Shown here piece by piece: positions 24,294-33,700 of a stretch of DNA of 64,000 bases. How positions within the stretch are numbered: position 1 is the stretch's first letter; each line of letters starts with the position of its first letter. The position numbers were made by a program, and so were the translations under genes. The DNA lies in contig JBAQFX010000232.1 of assembly GCA_049287485.1 (NCBI GenBank), forward strand, positions 1 through 64,000. Direction: 5' to 3'. This DNA comes from FEB-25 sp049287485. GTDB lineage: Bacteria; Chloroflexota; Anaerolineae; Anaerolineales; UBA4823. The notes under the pieces were generated by a model. It saw nothing but the letters and a program-made list of their open reading frames with translations. It ran no database searches and was not told the DNA's origin.

Positions 24294-25082
24294 TCACGAG
24301 AACAGGTCACGCTTCTTGAACGGCGCAGTGAGGAATTTCAGCATCATCCTGGTCGAGGATGAAAAAGCAATTGTCACCCCGTTCTTTTCGTTTCTCAAGA
24401 TTTTGTCTGCCAGCACCGGAGCCACCGTCTCAGGTCTTTCGGCGATGATGTTCAGGATGGGCTTGGATTTTTCCAGCTCTTGCTCCCGGCCTTCGAATTG
24501 GCGGGTGATCATCTCGGTGATGACCATGCCCGGGGAAATGGCTCCCGTAATCACGGGCGTACCCTGGGTCTCCTGCGCCAATGACTGGTCGATGAAGTGG
24601 ATCGCGGCTTTGGTGCTGCCATACAGGGCCATGCCCTGCATGCTGCGTCCGCGGGCTCCGAAGCCTTCCATGTTATACAGCGCTCCGAAACCCTGGGCGA
24701 TCATCCCGCTCAACGCCACCTGGGTTCCGTACATCGTGCCAAGAAAGTTGGTTTTGACTACATTCTTGTACTGCTTAGCTGAAACTTCCCAAAACTTCAT
24801 CATAGGGATGGCCATTCCGGCATTGTTGATCCAGATATCTACCCTACCAAAATGCCCCATAGAAGCCTGCCACAGCTGCTGGACCTGTGAATAGTCGGTT
24901 ACATCGCAGGCATAAGCGAAGATGAGCTCGACGGGAAAGTTACTCAGCCTGGCCAGCGCTTCATCCACCGACTCGGCGGAGCGCCCGTTGATGGTAAGTG
25001 CGCAATCCCGTTCCAGGAATGCCTTTGCCAGGGCATACCCGATCCCACGTGTGCTGCCGGTGATGACGATGGATTTTCTCAT
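24294..25082 (-). CDS. SDR family NAD(P)-dependent oxidoreductase
   Basis: Classical short-chain dehydrogenase, 262 residues: TGSTRGIGYALAKAF (cofactor), NNAGMAIPM and the active-site YGSTKAAIHF. The segment that normally holds the catalytic Ser reads YNMEGFGARGRSMQGMALY, resembling the NMDG/NMEG variant of chlorophyll b reductase-type SDRs more than the usual NISS. Its start overlaps the carboxyltransferase stop by four bases, so it is translationally coupled to it. The substrate is unknown. Confidence 0.9.
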   Translation of the reverse strand: MRKSIVITGSTRGIGYALAKAFLERDCALTINGRSAESVDEALARLSNFPVELIFAYACDVTDYSQVQQLWQASMGHFGRVDIWINNAGMAIPMMKFWEVSAKQYKNVVKTNFLGTMYGTQVALSGMIAQGFGALYNMEGFGARGRSMQGMALYGSTKAAIHFIDQSLAQETQGTPVITGAISPGMVITEMITRQFEGREQELEKSKPILNIIAERPETVAPVLADKILRNEKNGVTIAFSSSTRMMLKFLTAPFKKRDLFS

Positions 25083-26629
25083 AAGGGGATGCAGCCATGT
25101 TTCTTGGGTGGGTTCGAATCACGCTTATTGGAAAGCATTTCCAGGGCATTGATCAGGCGTGGCCGTGTCTCCCAGGGCTCGATGATATCATCGATGTAAC
25201 CGCGCGAGGCGGCGATGTACGGGTTGGCGAACTTCTCGCGGTAATCCGCCTCCAGCTCATTCCGCTTCGCTTGCGAGTCATCAGCCTGGCTGATTTCCTT
25301 GCGGAAGATGATGTTCACCGCTCCATCCGGGCCCATCACCGCAATCTCCGCCGAGGGCCAGGCCAGGTTCACATCACCGCGCACATGTTTGCTGCTCATC
25401 ACGTCGTATGCACCCCCATACGCCTTGCGGGTGATCACGGTGATTTTAGGCACCGTGGCTTCACAATAGGCATATAACAATTTAGAGCCCGAGCGAATGA
25501 TGCCACCATGTTCCTGGTCTGTACCGGGTAGGAAACCGGGCACATCCACGAAAGTGATGATGGGAATGTTAAATGCATCACAGAAGCGCACAAAGCGAGC
25601 GGCCTTCTCGGATGAATTAATATCCAGGACCCCCGCTAATATTGCAGGCTGGTTTGCCACGATCCCCACACTATGACCCCCAAGACGCGCAAACCCGATC
25701 ACAATATTCTGTGCATAGGCCTCCTGTATCTCGAAAAAGATGTTCCCATCCACGATCATGCGGACGGCATCCTTGATATCATACGGCTTGCTTGGGTCTG
25801 TTGGGATGATCGTGTTCAAACCGTCTTCCATGCGCAATGGGTCATCATCGATGCTCATAAAAGGTGGGTCTTCCATGTTGTTCTGCGGGATGTATGAGAG
25901 CAGTTTGCGGATTAAGTACAGTGCATCTGCCTCCGAATCTGCCGCCAGATGACATACTCCCGAAACTTCGGAATGGACATCCGCCCCACCTAATTCTTCA
26001 AAAGTAACCTCCTCATGAGTCACGGTCTTGACCACATCCGGCCCGGTGATGAACATATAGGATGATTTCCGCACCATGATGATGAAGTCGGTGAGGGCAG
26101 GAGAATAGACCGCCCCACCCGCACAGGGACCCATGATCACGCTGATCTGTGGGATTACCCCTGAGACCAGGGTGTTGCGCAGGAAGATATCCGCATACCC
26201 TCCCAGAGAAACCACTCCCTCCTGGATGCGCGCCCCACCTGAATCATTCAAGCCAATCACCGGGGCGCCATTTTTCAACGCCATGTCCATGACCTTGCAC
26301 ACTTTCTCCGCATGCACCTCCCCCAGGCTACCCCCAAACACGGTGAAATCTTGCGAAAAGATATACACCAGCCTGCCCTCGATGGTGCCCCAACCGGTGA
26401 CCACGCTATCCCCCAGATACTTCTGCTGGTCGAGGTTGAAGTCCGTCGTACGGTGGGTCACAAATGGGTCCACTTCACGAAATGAGCCTTTGTCCAACAG
26501 TAGATCAATGCGCTCACGTGCGGTCAGGCGGCCGCGTGCATGTTGGGCATCGATCCGCTCAACCCCTCCGCCAAGTCGTCCGCTGGCTTTTGTCTCTCGC
26601 AGGCGTGTTATTTTTGGATCATCCGTCAT
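25079..26629 (-). CDS. Acyl-CoA carboxylase carboxyltransferase (propionyl-CoA carboxylase beta-like)
   Basis: 516-residue carboxyltransferase transferring CO2 from biotin to an acyl-CoA. Both crotonase-like halves are visible: the N-terminal ARGRLTARERIDLLLDKGSF, GGARIQEGVVSLGGYADIF and IMGPCAGGAVYSPALTDF, then the C-terminal FLPGTDQEHGGIIRSGSKLLYAY and ITRKAYGGAYDVMSSKH. The length and motifs fit propionyl-CoA carboxylase beta; acetyl-CoA or mixed specificity is possible. I use the ATG at 26629, six bases after GGAG; the annotated-looking GTG at 26641 lies within the ribosome site. It heads a probable minus-strand operon with the SDR. Confidence 0.95.
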   Translation of the reverse strand: MTDDPKITRLRETKASGRLGGGVERIDAQHARGRLTARERIDLLLDKGSFREVDPFVTHRTTDFNLDQQKYLGDSVVTGWGTIEGRLVYIFSQDFTVFGGSLGEVHAEKVCKVMDMALKNGAPVIGLNDSGGARIQEGVVSLGGYADIFLRNTLVSGVIPQISVIMGPCAGGAVYSPALTDFIIMVRKSSYMFITGPDVVKTVTHEEVTFEELGGADVHSEVSGVCHLAADSEADALYLIRKLLSYIPQNNMEDPPFMSIDDDPLRMEDGLNTIIPTDPSKPYDIKDAVRMIVDGNIFFEIQEAYAQNIVIGFARLGGHSVGIVANQPAILAGVLDINSSEKAARFVRFCDAFNIPIITFVDVPGFLPGTDQEHGGIIRSGSKLLYAYCEATVPKITVITRKAYGGAYDVMSSKHVRGDVNLAWPSAEIAVMGPDGAVNIIFRKEISQADDSQAKRNELEADYREKFANPYIAASRGYIDDIIEPWETRPRLINALEMLSNKRDSNPPKKHGCIPL

Positions 26630-26671
26630 AATCATCTCCACCGCACCCAGAAGTATTCTTCGGGTGCTAAA

Positions 26672-27235
26672 TTATTCGCTTCTGTCCAGCGAACTGGTCG
26701 TTCCTGAGCCATCATTTGCCTGGTCTTGTCCGTGTTTAGAAGAATCCAGGCTAAAAAATGTTTTTACTTTCTTGCGTGACAGGGTCCAGGCCATGTAAGC
26801 CAGACACACCAGCGTTACCCCGGCTGAAAATTGCCAGTTGACTGGTAATATTGCTTGTAACACACCAGAATTCACCCTCACCGGGTGATCCTTTAAAAAT
26901 AATAGATCCAGCCAGTAATACAACGCATAGGTGAGTGTCACGGCTTGCATCAGCCTGGGTGCCCAGTCTTTTGCTTTCCATAACCCAACAAACAAGCATA
27001 TGCCCACCAAACCCCAGACAAAACCACTGGTGGCAAGATAGAGTGGGGATACACCCGGCTGAGAGGCGAGGAAATGCCAATCCGTGAGGCTTAACCCAAA
27101 ACGTATGAGGTTGATAACTGTGAACATTAACACCCCCAGCGCTAATATGGTTACGCTATGAGGCCGTTTGATCACAGGCGTGTCTGTAGCTACCTTTGGA
27201 TCCTGTGGATGAATAGATGAGGGCTTATTTTCCAT
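26672..27235 (-). CDS. Four-helix membrane protein, unknown
   Basis: 187 residues with a hydrophilic N-terminus (about 1-26), four spans at about 28-49, 65-87, 95-114 and 134-151, and a charged Ser/Asp-rich C-terminal tail. No named domain was recognised. It lies between the carboxylase and the zinc dehydrogenase, 42 bp from the former, on the same strand. Similar uncharacterised membrane proteins occur in Anaerolineae, which is a recollection and not a search result. Confidence 0.8.
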   Translation of the reverse strand: MENKPSSIHPQDPKVATDTPVIKRPHSVTILALGVLMFTVINLIRFGLSLTDWHFLASQPGVSPLYLATSGFVWGLVGICLFVGLWKAKDWAPRLMQAVTLTYALYYWLDLLFLKDHPVRVNSGVLQAILPVNWQFSAGVTLVCLAYMAWTLSRKKVKTFFSLDSSKHGQDQANDGSGTTSSLDRSE

Positions 27236-27256
27236 AGATGCTCAATAATACACCTT

Positions 27257-28288
27257 TTACTTGATGGTCAGGGTTATCTTGCCCAGCTGCTCACCCTGCT
27301 CGAGGCGTTCTTGCGCCAGAGGCGCCTCTTCCAATGGGTAATCCCTGTCCAACACTGGCTTCAGTTTACCTTCGAAGACGAGGCTCATCACGGTGGCAAA
27401 ATCTGCGCGGGTACCCATGCTGGATCCGATGATGGACAGGTGCCTGCCAAAGATAAATCGGTTATCAATCTCAAACTTCGGCCCCCCAGAATTACCCACC
27501 GTCAGGATGCGCCCGCCTTTGGCGGCGGCGCGAAAGCTTGAGGGAAACGTGGTGCCGACGTTATCCACGATTACATCAAACCCACGCTTACCCGTTAATC
27601 CATAAACCGTTTTGGCCCAATTTTCTTCCTTCGAACGGTTAATCAGGAAATCTGCGCCCAGCGATTCGGCCAGTTTAAGCTTCTTGGAATCAGAGCCAAC
27701 CACATAGACCGTTGCTCCGGCCAGCTTGGCAATCTGGAGGCTGGCAGTGTTCACCCCGCCTGAAGCCCCAACCACCAGCACACTTTCTCCTGCTCGCAAT
27801 TCACCCCGCACGATCAGCGAGTGCCAGGCAGTGTGAAAAACCAACGCCGCGGCAGCCGCCTTGCGTGCCTCAAATCCGTCCGGGATCAGCAGGATGTTGG
27901 TTGCCGGGATAACCACGTATTGTGCATAGGTTCCACGTACGGTTTCTCCTAACAAATGCCAGGTACGGCAACGATTATCCTGCCCGGCAATACAGGCGGG
28001 GCAGTGACCACAACCCAGGTTGGAGTTGATCACCACCCTGTCACCGATATTCCACCCAGACACACAGGCACCCAACCCGGCTACCGTTCCTGCCCCATCG
28101 CAGCCAGGGATGTGTGGGTATTCGAGCTTGATTCCCGGCCAGCCATTACGGGTCCATAAATCTACACGGTTGAGCGCAGCCACTTCAAGTTTAACCAGCA
28201 CCTCTCCCTCTCCTGGTTCAGGTGTGGGGAAGTCGGTGTATTGCAAGACATCGGTATTGCCGTGGTTATGAAACAAAACAGTTTTCAT
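27257..28288 (-). CDS. Zinc-binding alcohol dehydrogenase family protein
   Basis: Medium-chain dehydrogenase of 343 residues. Structural zinc cysteines are in CGHCPACIAGQDNRC; the N-terminal GROES-like domain has PGCDGAGTVAGLG and the cofactor domain VLVVGASGGVNTASLQIAKLAGA. This resembles quinone-oxidoreductase and crotonyl-CoA-like alcohol dehydrogenases; NADP(H) preference is likely. Its start lies inside the last codons of the Gfo/Idh gene, an overlap of 23 bp, with GAAGGAT as ribosome site. Confidence 0.92.
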   Translation of the reverse strand: MKTVLFHNHGNTDVLQYTDFPTPEPGEGEVLVKLEVAALNRVDLWTRNGWPGIKLEYPHIPGCDGAGTVAGLGACVSGWNIGDRVVINSNLGCGHCPACIAGQDNRCRTWHLLGETVRGTYAQYVVIPATNILLIPDGFEARKAAAAALVFHTAWHSLIVRGELRAGESVLVVGASGGVNTASLQIAKLAGATVYVVGSDSKKLKLAESLGADFLINRSKEENWAKTVYGLTGKRGFDVIVDNVGTTFPSSFRAAAKGGRILTVGNSGGPKFEIDNRFIFGRHLSIIGSSMGTRADFATVMSLVFEGKLKPVLDRDYPLEEAPLAQERLEQGEQLGKITLTIK

Positions 28289-29291
28289 AGCTAATATCCT
28301 TCACTTGATGATCCATTCCCGATTGCAGCAGGATGAGGGCCAGGTGTAAAGCTACCAGACCATCTTCACCGCTGACCGGAGCTGGGGTACCCTCCCGCAC
28401 AGCCTTGATAAATGCTTCCAACTCGGCTTTAAGTGGCTCAAAGCGTGGGAAAACATAGCGCACCATCGAACCTTCACGCACCCCGCGTAATGTTTGCATT
28501 TCCGGCCATAACACAGTATCAACCCCGGCATTCTCATAAAAATACAGGTCCTGGGTCAAATCATCCACCCTGAACAGGCCACGCTCTCCCAATACAGTCA
28601 GCTCGCGCACCTTGGTAGGGGTTAGCCAGTTTATTTCCAACGAGGCATTGATATTGTCAGGGAAGCGTAATAAGCACAAGAGCAGGTCTTCGTGATCGGT
28701 GTGCAGGCGTTTTTCCACTTCAGCGTACAGCCTGTTCGGATTCAGGCCGGTGATAAAGCGCATCAGGTCCAGGTCATGCGGGGCAAGATCCACCGCTACC
28801 CCCACGTCCTGGATGCGGGTTGGGAACGGTCCCGTACGCCGGGCACACATCTGGAAGATCCGCCCGAGCTGCCCACTTTCCAGGCGTTGTTTAAGCTGCT
28901 GGACTGCCGGGTTAAACCTCAGGATATGCCCCACCATCAGCATACGCTTGCAATCTCGCGCCGTAGCGATCATACGTTGCCCTGCCTCGATGGTATTGGC
29001 GATCGGTTTTTCCACCAGGATGTGCGCACCCATCTCGAGGGCTGTCACAGCCACCTCTTCATGATATGCGGTTGGCACTGCCACCGAAACCGCCTCTGGT
29101 TTCTCTTTTGATAGCATCTGTCGGTAATCCTGGTAGGCTCGTCCACCCCAGCGCCTGGCAACAGCCTGCGCAGTCGGAAAATCCTGGTCGGCCACCGCCA
29201 CGAATTGCGTCTCCGGCAAGTCACTCATCACCCGGGCGTGGTTACTCCCGATAGCACCCACACCGATTACTGCTGTTTTCAACATCGTCAT
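28266..29291 (-). CDS. Gfo/Idh/MocA oxidoreductase, WbpB-like
   Basis: NAD-dependent sugar dehydrogenase, 341 residues. Rossmann AVIGVGAIGSNHARVM near the start, EKPIANTIEAGQRM (the conserved E-K-P), GHILRFNPAVQQLK and the active-site DVGVAVDLAPHDLDLMRFITG. The H-D-L-D/RTGPFP features are those of UDP-N-acetylglucosamine 3-dehydrogenase-type proteins. With the WbpD-like acetyltransferase just upstream, it points to a diacetamido-sugar precursor; the aminotransferase that would act between them is not in the window. The ATG at 29291 has GAGG ten bases upstream. Confidence 0.9.
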   Translation of the reverse strand: MTMLKTAVIGVGAIGSNHARVMSDLPETQFVAVADQDFPTAQAVARRWGGRAYQDYRQMLSKEKPEAVSVAVPTAYHEEVAVTALEMGAHILVEKPIANTIEAGQRMIATARDCKRMLMVGHILRFNPAVQQLKQRLESGQLGRIFQMCARRTGPFPTRIQDVGVAVDLAPHDLDLMRFITGLNPNRLYAEVEKRLHTDHEDLLLCLLRFPDNINASLEINWLTPTKVRELTVLGERGLFRVDDLTQDLYFYENAGVDTVLWPEMQTLRGVREGSMVRYVFPRFEPLKAELEAFIKAVREGTPAPVSGEDGLVALHLALILLQSGMDHQVKDISYENCFVS

Positions 29292-29342
29292 TTTAGAATA
29301 TCCTCATCCGTACATAAATATCCTCAGAGCATGATAAAAAGA

Positions 29343-29963
29343 TCACCTGATCTGATCCCAGTCGGTTAAAGGAATGGAGCTGGTGCGCCCACAAGCAATA
29401 CATTGGGCGAGGAGGTTCGCCTGATTACTCGGGTCGGGTTTGGCTTCCTTCACCGACAAACGCTGCCCGCACATGCACACGAAACCGCGCAACCAGGCCG
29501 GGTTGCCCCATACCAACCCGTGAGCAGGGACGCTGGATGTTATGACGCTCCCCGCACCGACCAATGCCCATGCGCCAATCGTTACGCCACATAGGATGGT
29601 GCTATTGGCACCCAGGGAGGCTCCCTGGCAAATCCTGGTTCCCACCAGCACCCAATCGTCAGCTGCTTTGAGGCTGCCATCCGGGTTGATTGCTCGGGGT
29701 ACGAGGTCATTGGTAAAGCACACGTGTGGTCCCACGAATACCCCATCTTCCAGAATAACGCCATGAAAAACGGAGGAATAGTTCTGGATCTTGACGTTAT
29801 CGCCCACCATCACGCCTGTATCGATGTAAACCCCCTTGCCGATGATGCAGTTTTGGCCGATTTGCGCCCCTTCACGTATCTGGGCCTGGTGCCAGATCTT
29901 GCTACCCTCTCCGATCTGCGCCCTGGCAGACACCTCTGCGCTTGGATGAATATGTACTGTCAT
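29343..29963 (-). CDS. Sugar N-acetyltransferase, WbpD/WlbB-like left-handed beta helix
   Basis: 206 residues of hexapeptide repeats: PSAEVSARAQIGEGSKIWHQAQIREGAQIGQNCIIGKGVYI then DNVKIQNYSSVFHGVILEDGVFVGPHVCFTND. This is the acyltransferase that adds an acetyl group to a 3-amino sugar nucleotide. A C-terminal CMCGQRL...CIACGRT knuckle, probably zinc-binding, is added to the usual fold. The ATG at 29963 follows GGAGAAAGAGT. Neighbours: GT2 upstream, Gfo/Idh downstream, which together look like sugar synthesis for a surface glycan. Confidence 0.9.
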   Translation of the reverse strand: MTVHIHPSAEVSARAQIGEGSKIWHQAQIREGAQIGQNCIIGKGVYIDTGVMVGDNVKIQNYSSVFHGVILEDGVFVGPHVCFTNDLVPRAINPDGSLKAADDWVLVGTRICQGASLGANSTILCGVTIGAWALVGAGSVITSSVPAHGLVWGNPAWLRGFVCMCGQRLSVKEAKPDPSNQANLLAQCIACGRTSSIPLTDWDQIR

Positions 29964-29990
29964 ACTCTTTCTCCTACGCACCTTCGTTGA

Positions 29991-30719
29991 TTATATTTGC
30001 TCACCCGCCACTCCCTCAGCCCCCAATCTGATCCACCGTAGCCAAAAACGCACCATGTCCCGCATGGTATAGAAGATGATTCCTCCCCGTATCCCGCTGG
30101 CGCGCCCCGCCTGGCGCGGGATATAGCGAATTTCCACTTCAACCAGGCGCTTGCCAAGCGCTTTGGCTTTGATCAATACTTCCGCCAGGAAGAAAGCGCT
30201 GTGCCAGTACTCGATCTTTATCTGGCGCAGCAAATCTAGCCGGTACATGCTAATGAATTGGAACTGGCGTTCCTTCATGCTAAACAGGAGTTGGATCAGG
30301 TGGATATTGATCCATGAAACCAGCTTGCGAAAGATTGAATAATCATCCCGGTTTGATCGCAAGCCTACCACCACGTCCGCTTCCACAGCAGCATCGATGT
30401 ACAGGTGGATATCCGCCGGGTCCAGTGCCAGGTCGGCAGGGATGAGCAGCAGCCAGTCACCCTGGGCTTTCTCCACCGCTGTGCAAAAGCCCCCACCAAT
30501 CCCCAGGTTTTGCGAATGGTGCACCACTCGTACGCGTGGCTCCTGGCGAGCTATGCGCTCAGTCACCTCCCCGGTCTGGTCGAGGCTGGCGTCATCGACG
30601 ATTAATATCTCAAAAGGCGTCCCGATTTTTTCCAGGGTTCGTATCAGTGTGCGCACACAAGCCTCCAGGTTATCTTGCTCGTTATACGCCGGGACGAAGA
30701 CGGTCAGCAATGTGATCAT
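29991..30719 (-). CDS. Glycosyltransferase family 2, polyprenyl-phosphate type
   Basis: 242 residues: FVPAYNEQDNLEACVRTLIRTL, EILIVDDASLDQTGEV, the DxD-like LIPADLALDPADIHLYI and the C-terminal RYIPRQAGRASGIRGG. This last segment is typical of dolichyl/undecaprenyl-phosphate sugar transferases, which load a lipid carrier used by GT39-type membrane transferases; the adjacent 1538-residue protein contains such a domain. The two genes overlap by four bases, supporting coupled expression. The sugar is not predictable. Confidence 0.9.
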   Translation of the reverse strand: MITLLTVFVPAYNEQDNLEACVRTLIRTLEKIGTPFEILIVDDASLDQTGEVTERIARQEPRVRVVHHSQNLGIGGGFCTAVEKAQGDWLLLIPADLALDPADIHLYIDAAVEADVVVGLRSNRDDYSIFRKLVSWINIHLIQLLFSMKERQFQFISMYRLDLLRQIKIEYWHSAFFLAEVLIKAKALGKRLVEVEIRYIPRQAGRASGIRGGIIFYTMRDMVRFWLRWIRLGAEGVAGEQI

Positions 30720-33700
30720 GGCAGCAACTTCAGCTCGCGTATGTGAATATTTGCTACCTCACCAGCAAACGGCGAATAGATCTCCAGGTGCATTTTCGTT
30801 ACAGGCAGGGATCCGTTCGGGAAGCTCAGCGTGAGGATGTCTCCCTCCGCTACCTGCCGGTAGGACTCCTGGTAATAAACAGGTGCTTGATTCTCCTGTG
30901 TAGTGAGCTCAACTTTCAGGTCGGCATCCATTGCACCCAGGTTCAGTGTAATTCCACCGATCATCCGCGGTTGTTGGAAGATGAGCTCCAGGATAAATGG
31001 ATTCGCTTCCATTCCCCGGATCAGGGTAAATGGATCATTATCAAAAATTTGGGATGGCACACCCATATCCAGCCAAGAATAGCGAATGGTTACTGGCTGA
31101 CCATCCAGGGTGATTTCTTCTTCTTTCAACGTCCTCCGTTCAGCCTTTTCTGCTTCCAATAACTGGTCAAAATTATCGGCATAAGCCAGGCGGACGAAAT
31201 AAAAACCCGGGGTGCCATCGGGGTATGGGATGATTTTCTCTAGTTCCACCGACTTAAATTTCTCGCTTGCAGCAGCTTTTTCATATTCGCTGGGTGTGAG
31301 CACGAAGATATCATTGGCATTAATGTCGTATTTTTTTGACATCAAGCCATCGATGCTGATCAAATCCACCTTTTGTTGTTCTTCCTTGGTCAGAAAGTAA
31401 GTCAGGTACCGTTCAGTACCGTTTGCCCACACCGAGGAAACCCGGAAATGCAAGTCTGGATCTTCGCTCCAATATTGTGGGATGGTCTGCTCAAAGATCT
31501 GTATCGCCCCATACTGCATCCCATACAAACCATAATCATTGAACCACAATGGCCCATTGACCAGCGAATTGCGCAACAAGCCAAAGCTCATCCCGCTCAG
31601 GATGAGGAAAATTGGTACGGCAACCAGCCATTCTGGCAAAGCTCTATGCACTCGAGTGCGTATTTGCCCCCACAACCACTCCATCCCCAACGCCATGAGG
31701 ATGCAGGCAGGGATAACAAAGGCCAGCACGCGCGTGATCCCGATTTGCACCAGCGATGCTCCTAATGGCACGGCCAACCCGGCTAAAATCACTGCCCGGT
31801 AACGTGAGTCTCGGAAACGCCACAGGCACAGACCCAGGCCAATAATCATGAATGGCAGCATGCTGATGGGTAGATGGGCGATATCCAGCATGCGGTGCCG
31901 TGGCAAATCTGCCCCATTCGGGAAGAACCAGTATGCCGGGCTTAATCCATACAGGTAATTCTTCAAGAATGTGAGCACTTTTTCTACCAGCGGTATATTG
32001 TGGAACCAATAGGAATCCACCGCTCGCAGGTGGGTGCCAAGTGCTGATGGTTTATTCAACGTAAATAATATAAAAGGTAAAGCCAGCAATGCTGCCACAG
32101 GGGTCGCCCGCAACAATGCCTTGCGTTGCTGCCAGTGATAACGGAAATCTGATAACAAGAGCAAGAATCCTGCCCCGAGAGCAATGAGCTGTGCATTCGA
32201 GTAGGTATAGAAGGTCAGCGCACCAAATATCAAAGCAGGTACCACACTAGAGCGTTGCTCTCGGTATCTCAGGTAAAACCATAGGAACATGGCGAAAAAA
32301 GCCGTGGTCATCACCGTTTCATAGGCGGTGCGTGAGTGCAGGAACCATGCCGGGGTGATTGCTAACAGCAACACCCCCACCCACCAAAAGCGGGCTTTGA
32401 AGATTTGCTTCAAGAGGAGACCTATGGCAATGGCAGCCAGCAGGCCCACCGCCACCGATGTGCCACGCGTGACCAATACCGATTTTCCGAACAGGCTCAG
32501 CGTGGCAGCCTGGATATACATCGGTAGCAGCGGTGTCCAGCGGTTTCCTGCCGCCTCCACGTAGAGGGGGAAATAAATCCCACTTACCGGGTCGCGAAAA
32601 TGATTGTCAATCAGCGTTTCTGCATACAGGGTTTGGGCAGCTTCATCTCCCAGGAAAGATATCGGAAATTGAGAAAGCCCAATCAGGCGAGTCAGTAAAT
32701 AGACCGCCAGGGCTGCGCTGAAAAGCACTCCACCCAATGAGAGGGGTTTCAGCAATGCTGTCAGCATGCTGCGGGTTGCCCAACGCCAGCGCTGCCATGC
32801 AGTACGGAGCATAGCACCAGCCGTTTGTTGATCTTCCCTTAGTGGCGGTGCTTCAACGATCAGGTTTACTAGCTGTCCATCCTCCATATCCAGGGGGTTG
32901 GCAAGCTCAATCGTAGCCTGGCTTATGTTTCCGCCTGACTGCGCTACCTGATGGTAAACAGCCCCGGTCTGCACAAGCATGCCTCTGGTCACTCCAGCCT
33001 CTTTTTTAGGTCGCCTCATCCTGGTGAGCAAGTCCCGCAAGTTGAACGAACGCACTGCATTTAATAATCTGCGCATTTTTTGAAGCCAGGTAGCTAATGC
33101 TGTTCGCAGCTCGAAAACAATCAGGAAAATCGCCACCGCCAGCCCCCCCAGGCTGAGCATCACTCCAATCTGATATGAGCGAGGTCGGTAGATGAATTGG
33201 TATTGGTGCGTTCCGGGGAGCATATCAGCTGCCAGATACCCGCTGATTTTTAATACAGGTGCAGGCCGGTCATCTATAAATAATCGCCAGCCAGGGTCAT
33301 GGGTCACCAGCACCACTAGGCGTTCATTTGCCTGCCCGGTGGCGTTAACCTGGACCTTGTTTGGCCCATCAAAATATGGCACTTGCTGGCTAACTTCTTC
33401 CACGCGCAGTGCCCCGTTGTTTAGCTGTCCCAATACCGCATCAGACACGCTGAAAGCCATTGGCAAGCTGTCGGGATGGTAATAGACCTGATACACATCG
33501 GTTTGGATCGCGGTAAGTATGGCTCCCTCTGGCGCCGGGTCGCTCACCGGTTGAATGGTGTAGCGCTGCTTGGCCTGCACCAGGCGTGTCTCCAGGCTGC
33601 CATCTAATTGGCGATAATCTTCCCAGGCGTACCAGGGTGCGAGAAAGCGTGCCCCTGCCGCCAGCAAGGGTTTCAGGCAGACATTGTTCGGGAAGAACTG

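Noticed and set aside
25105..25125. tRNA T-loop-like GGTTCGAATC
   Set aside because: Lies inside the carboxyltransferase coding sequence on the opposite strand, with no cloverleaf around it; no tRNA gene was found in the window.
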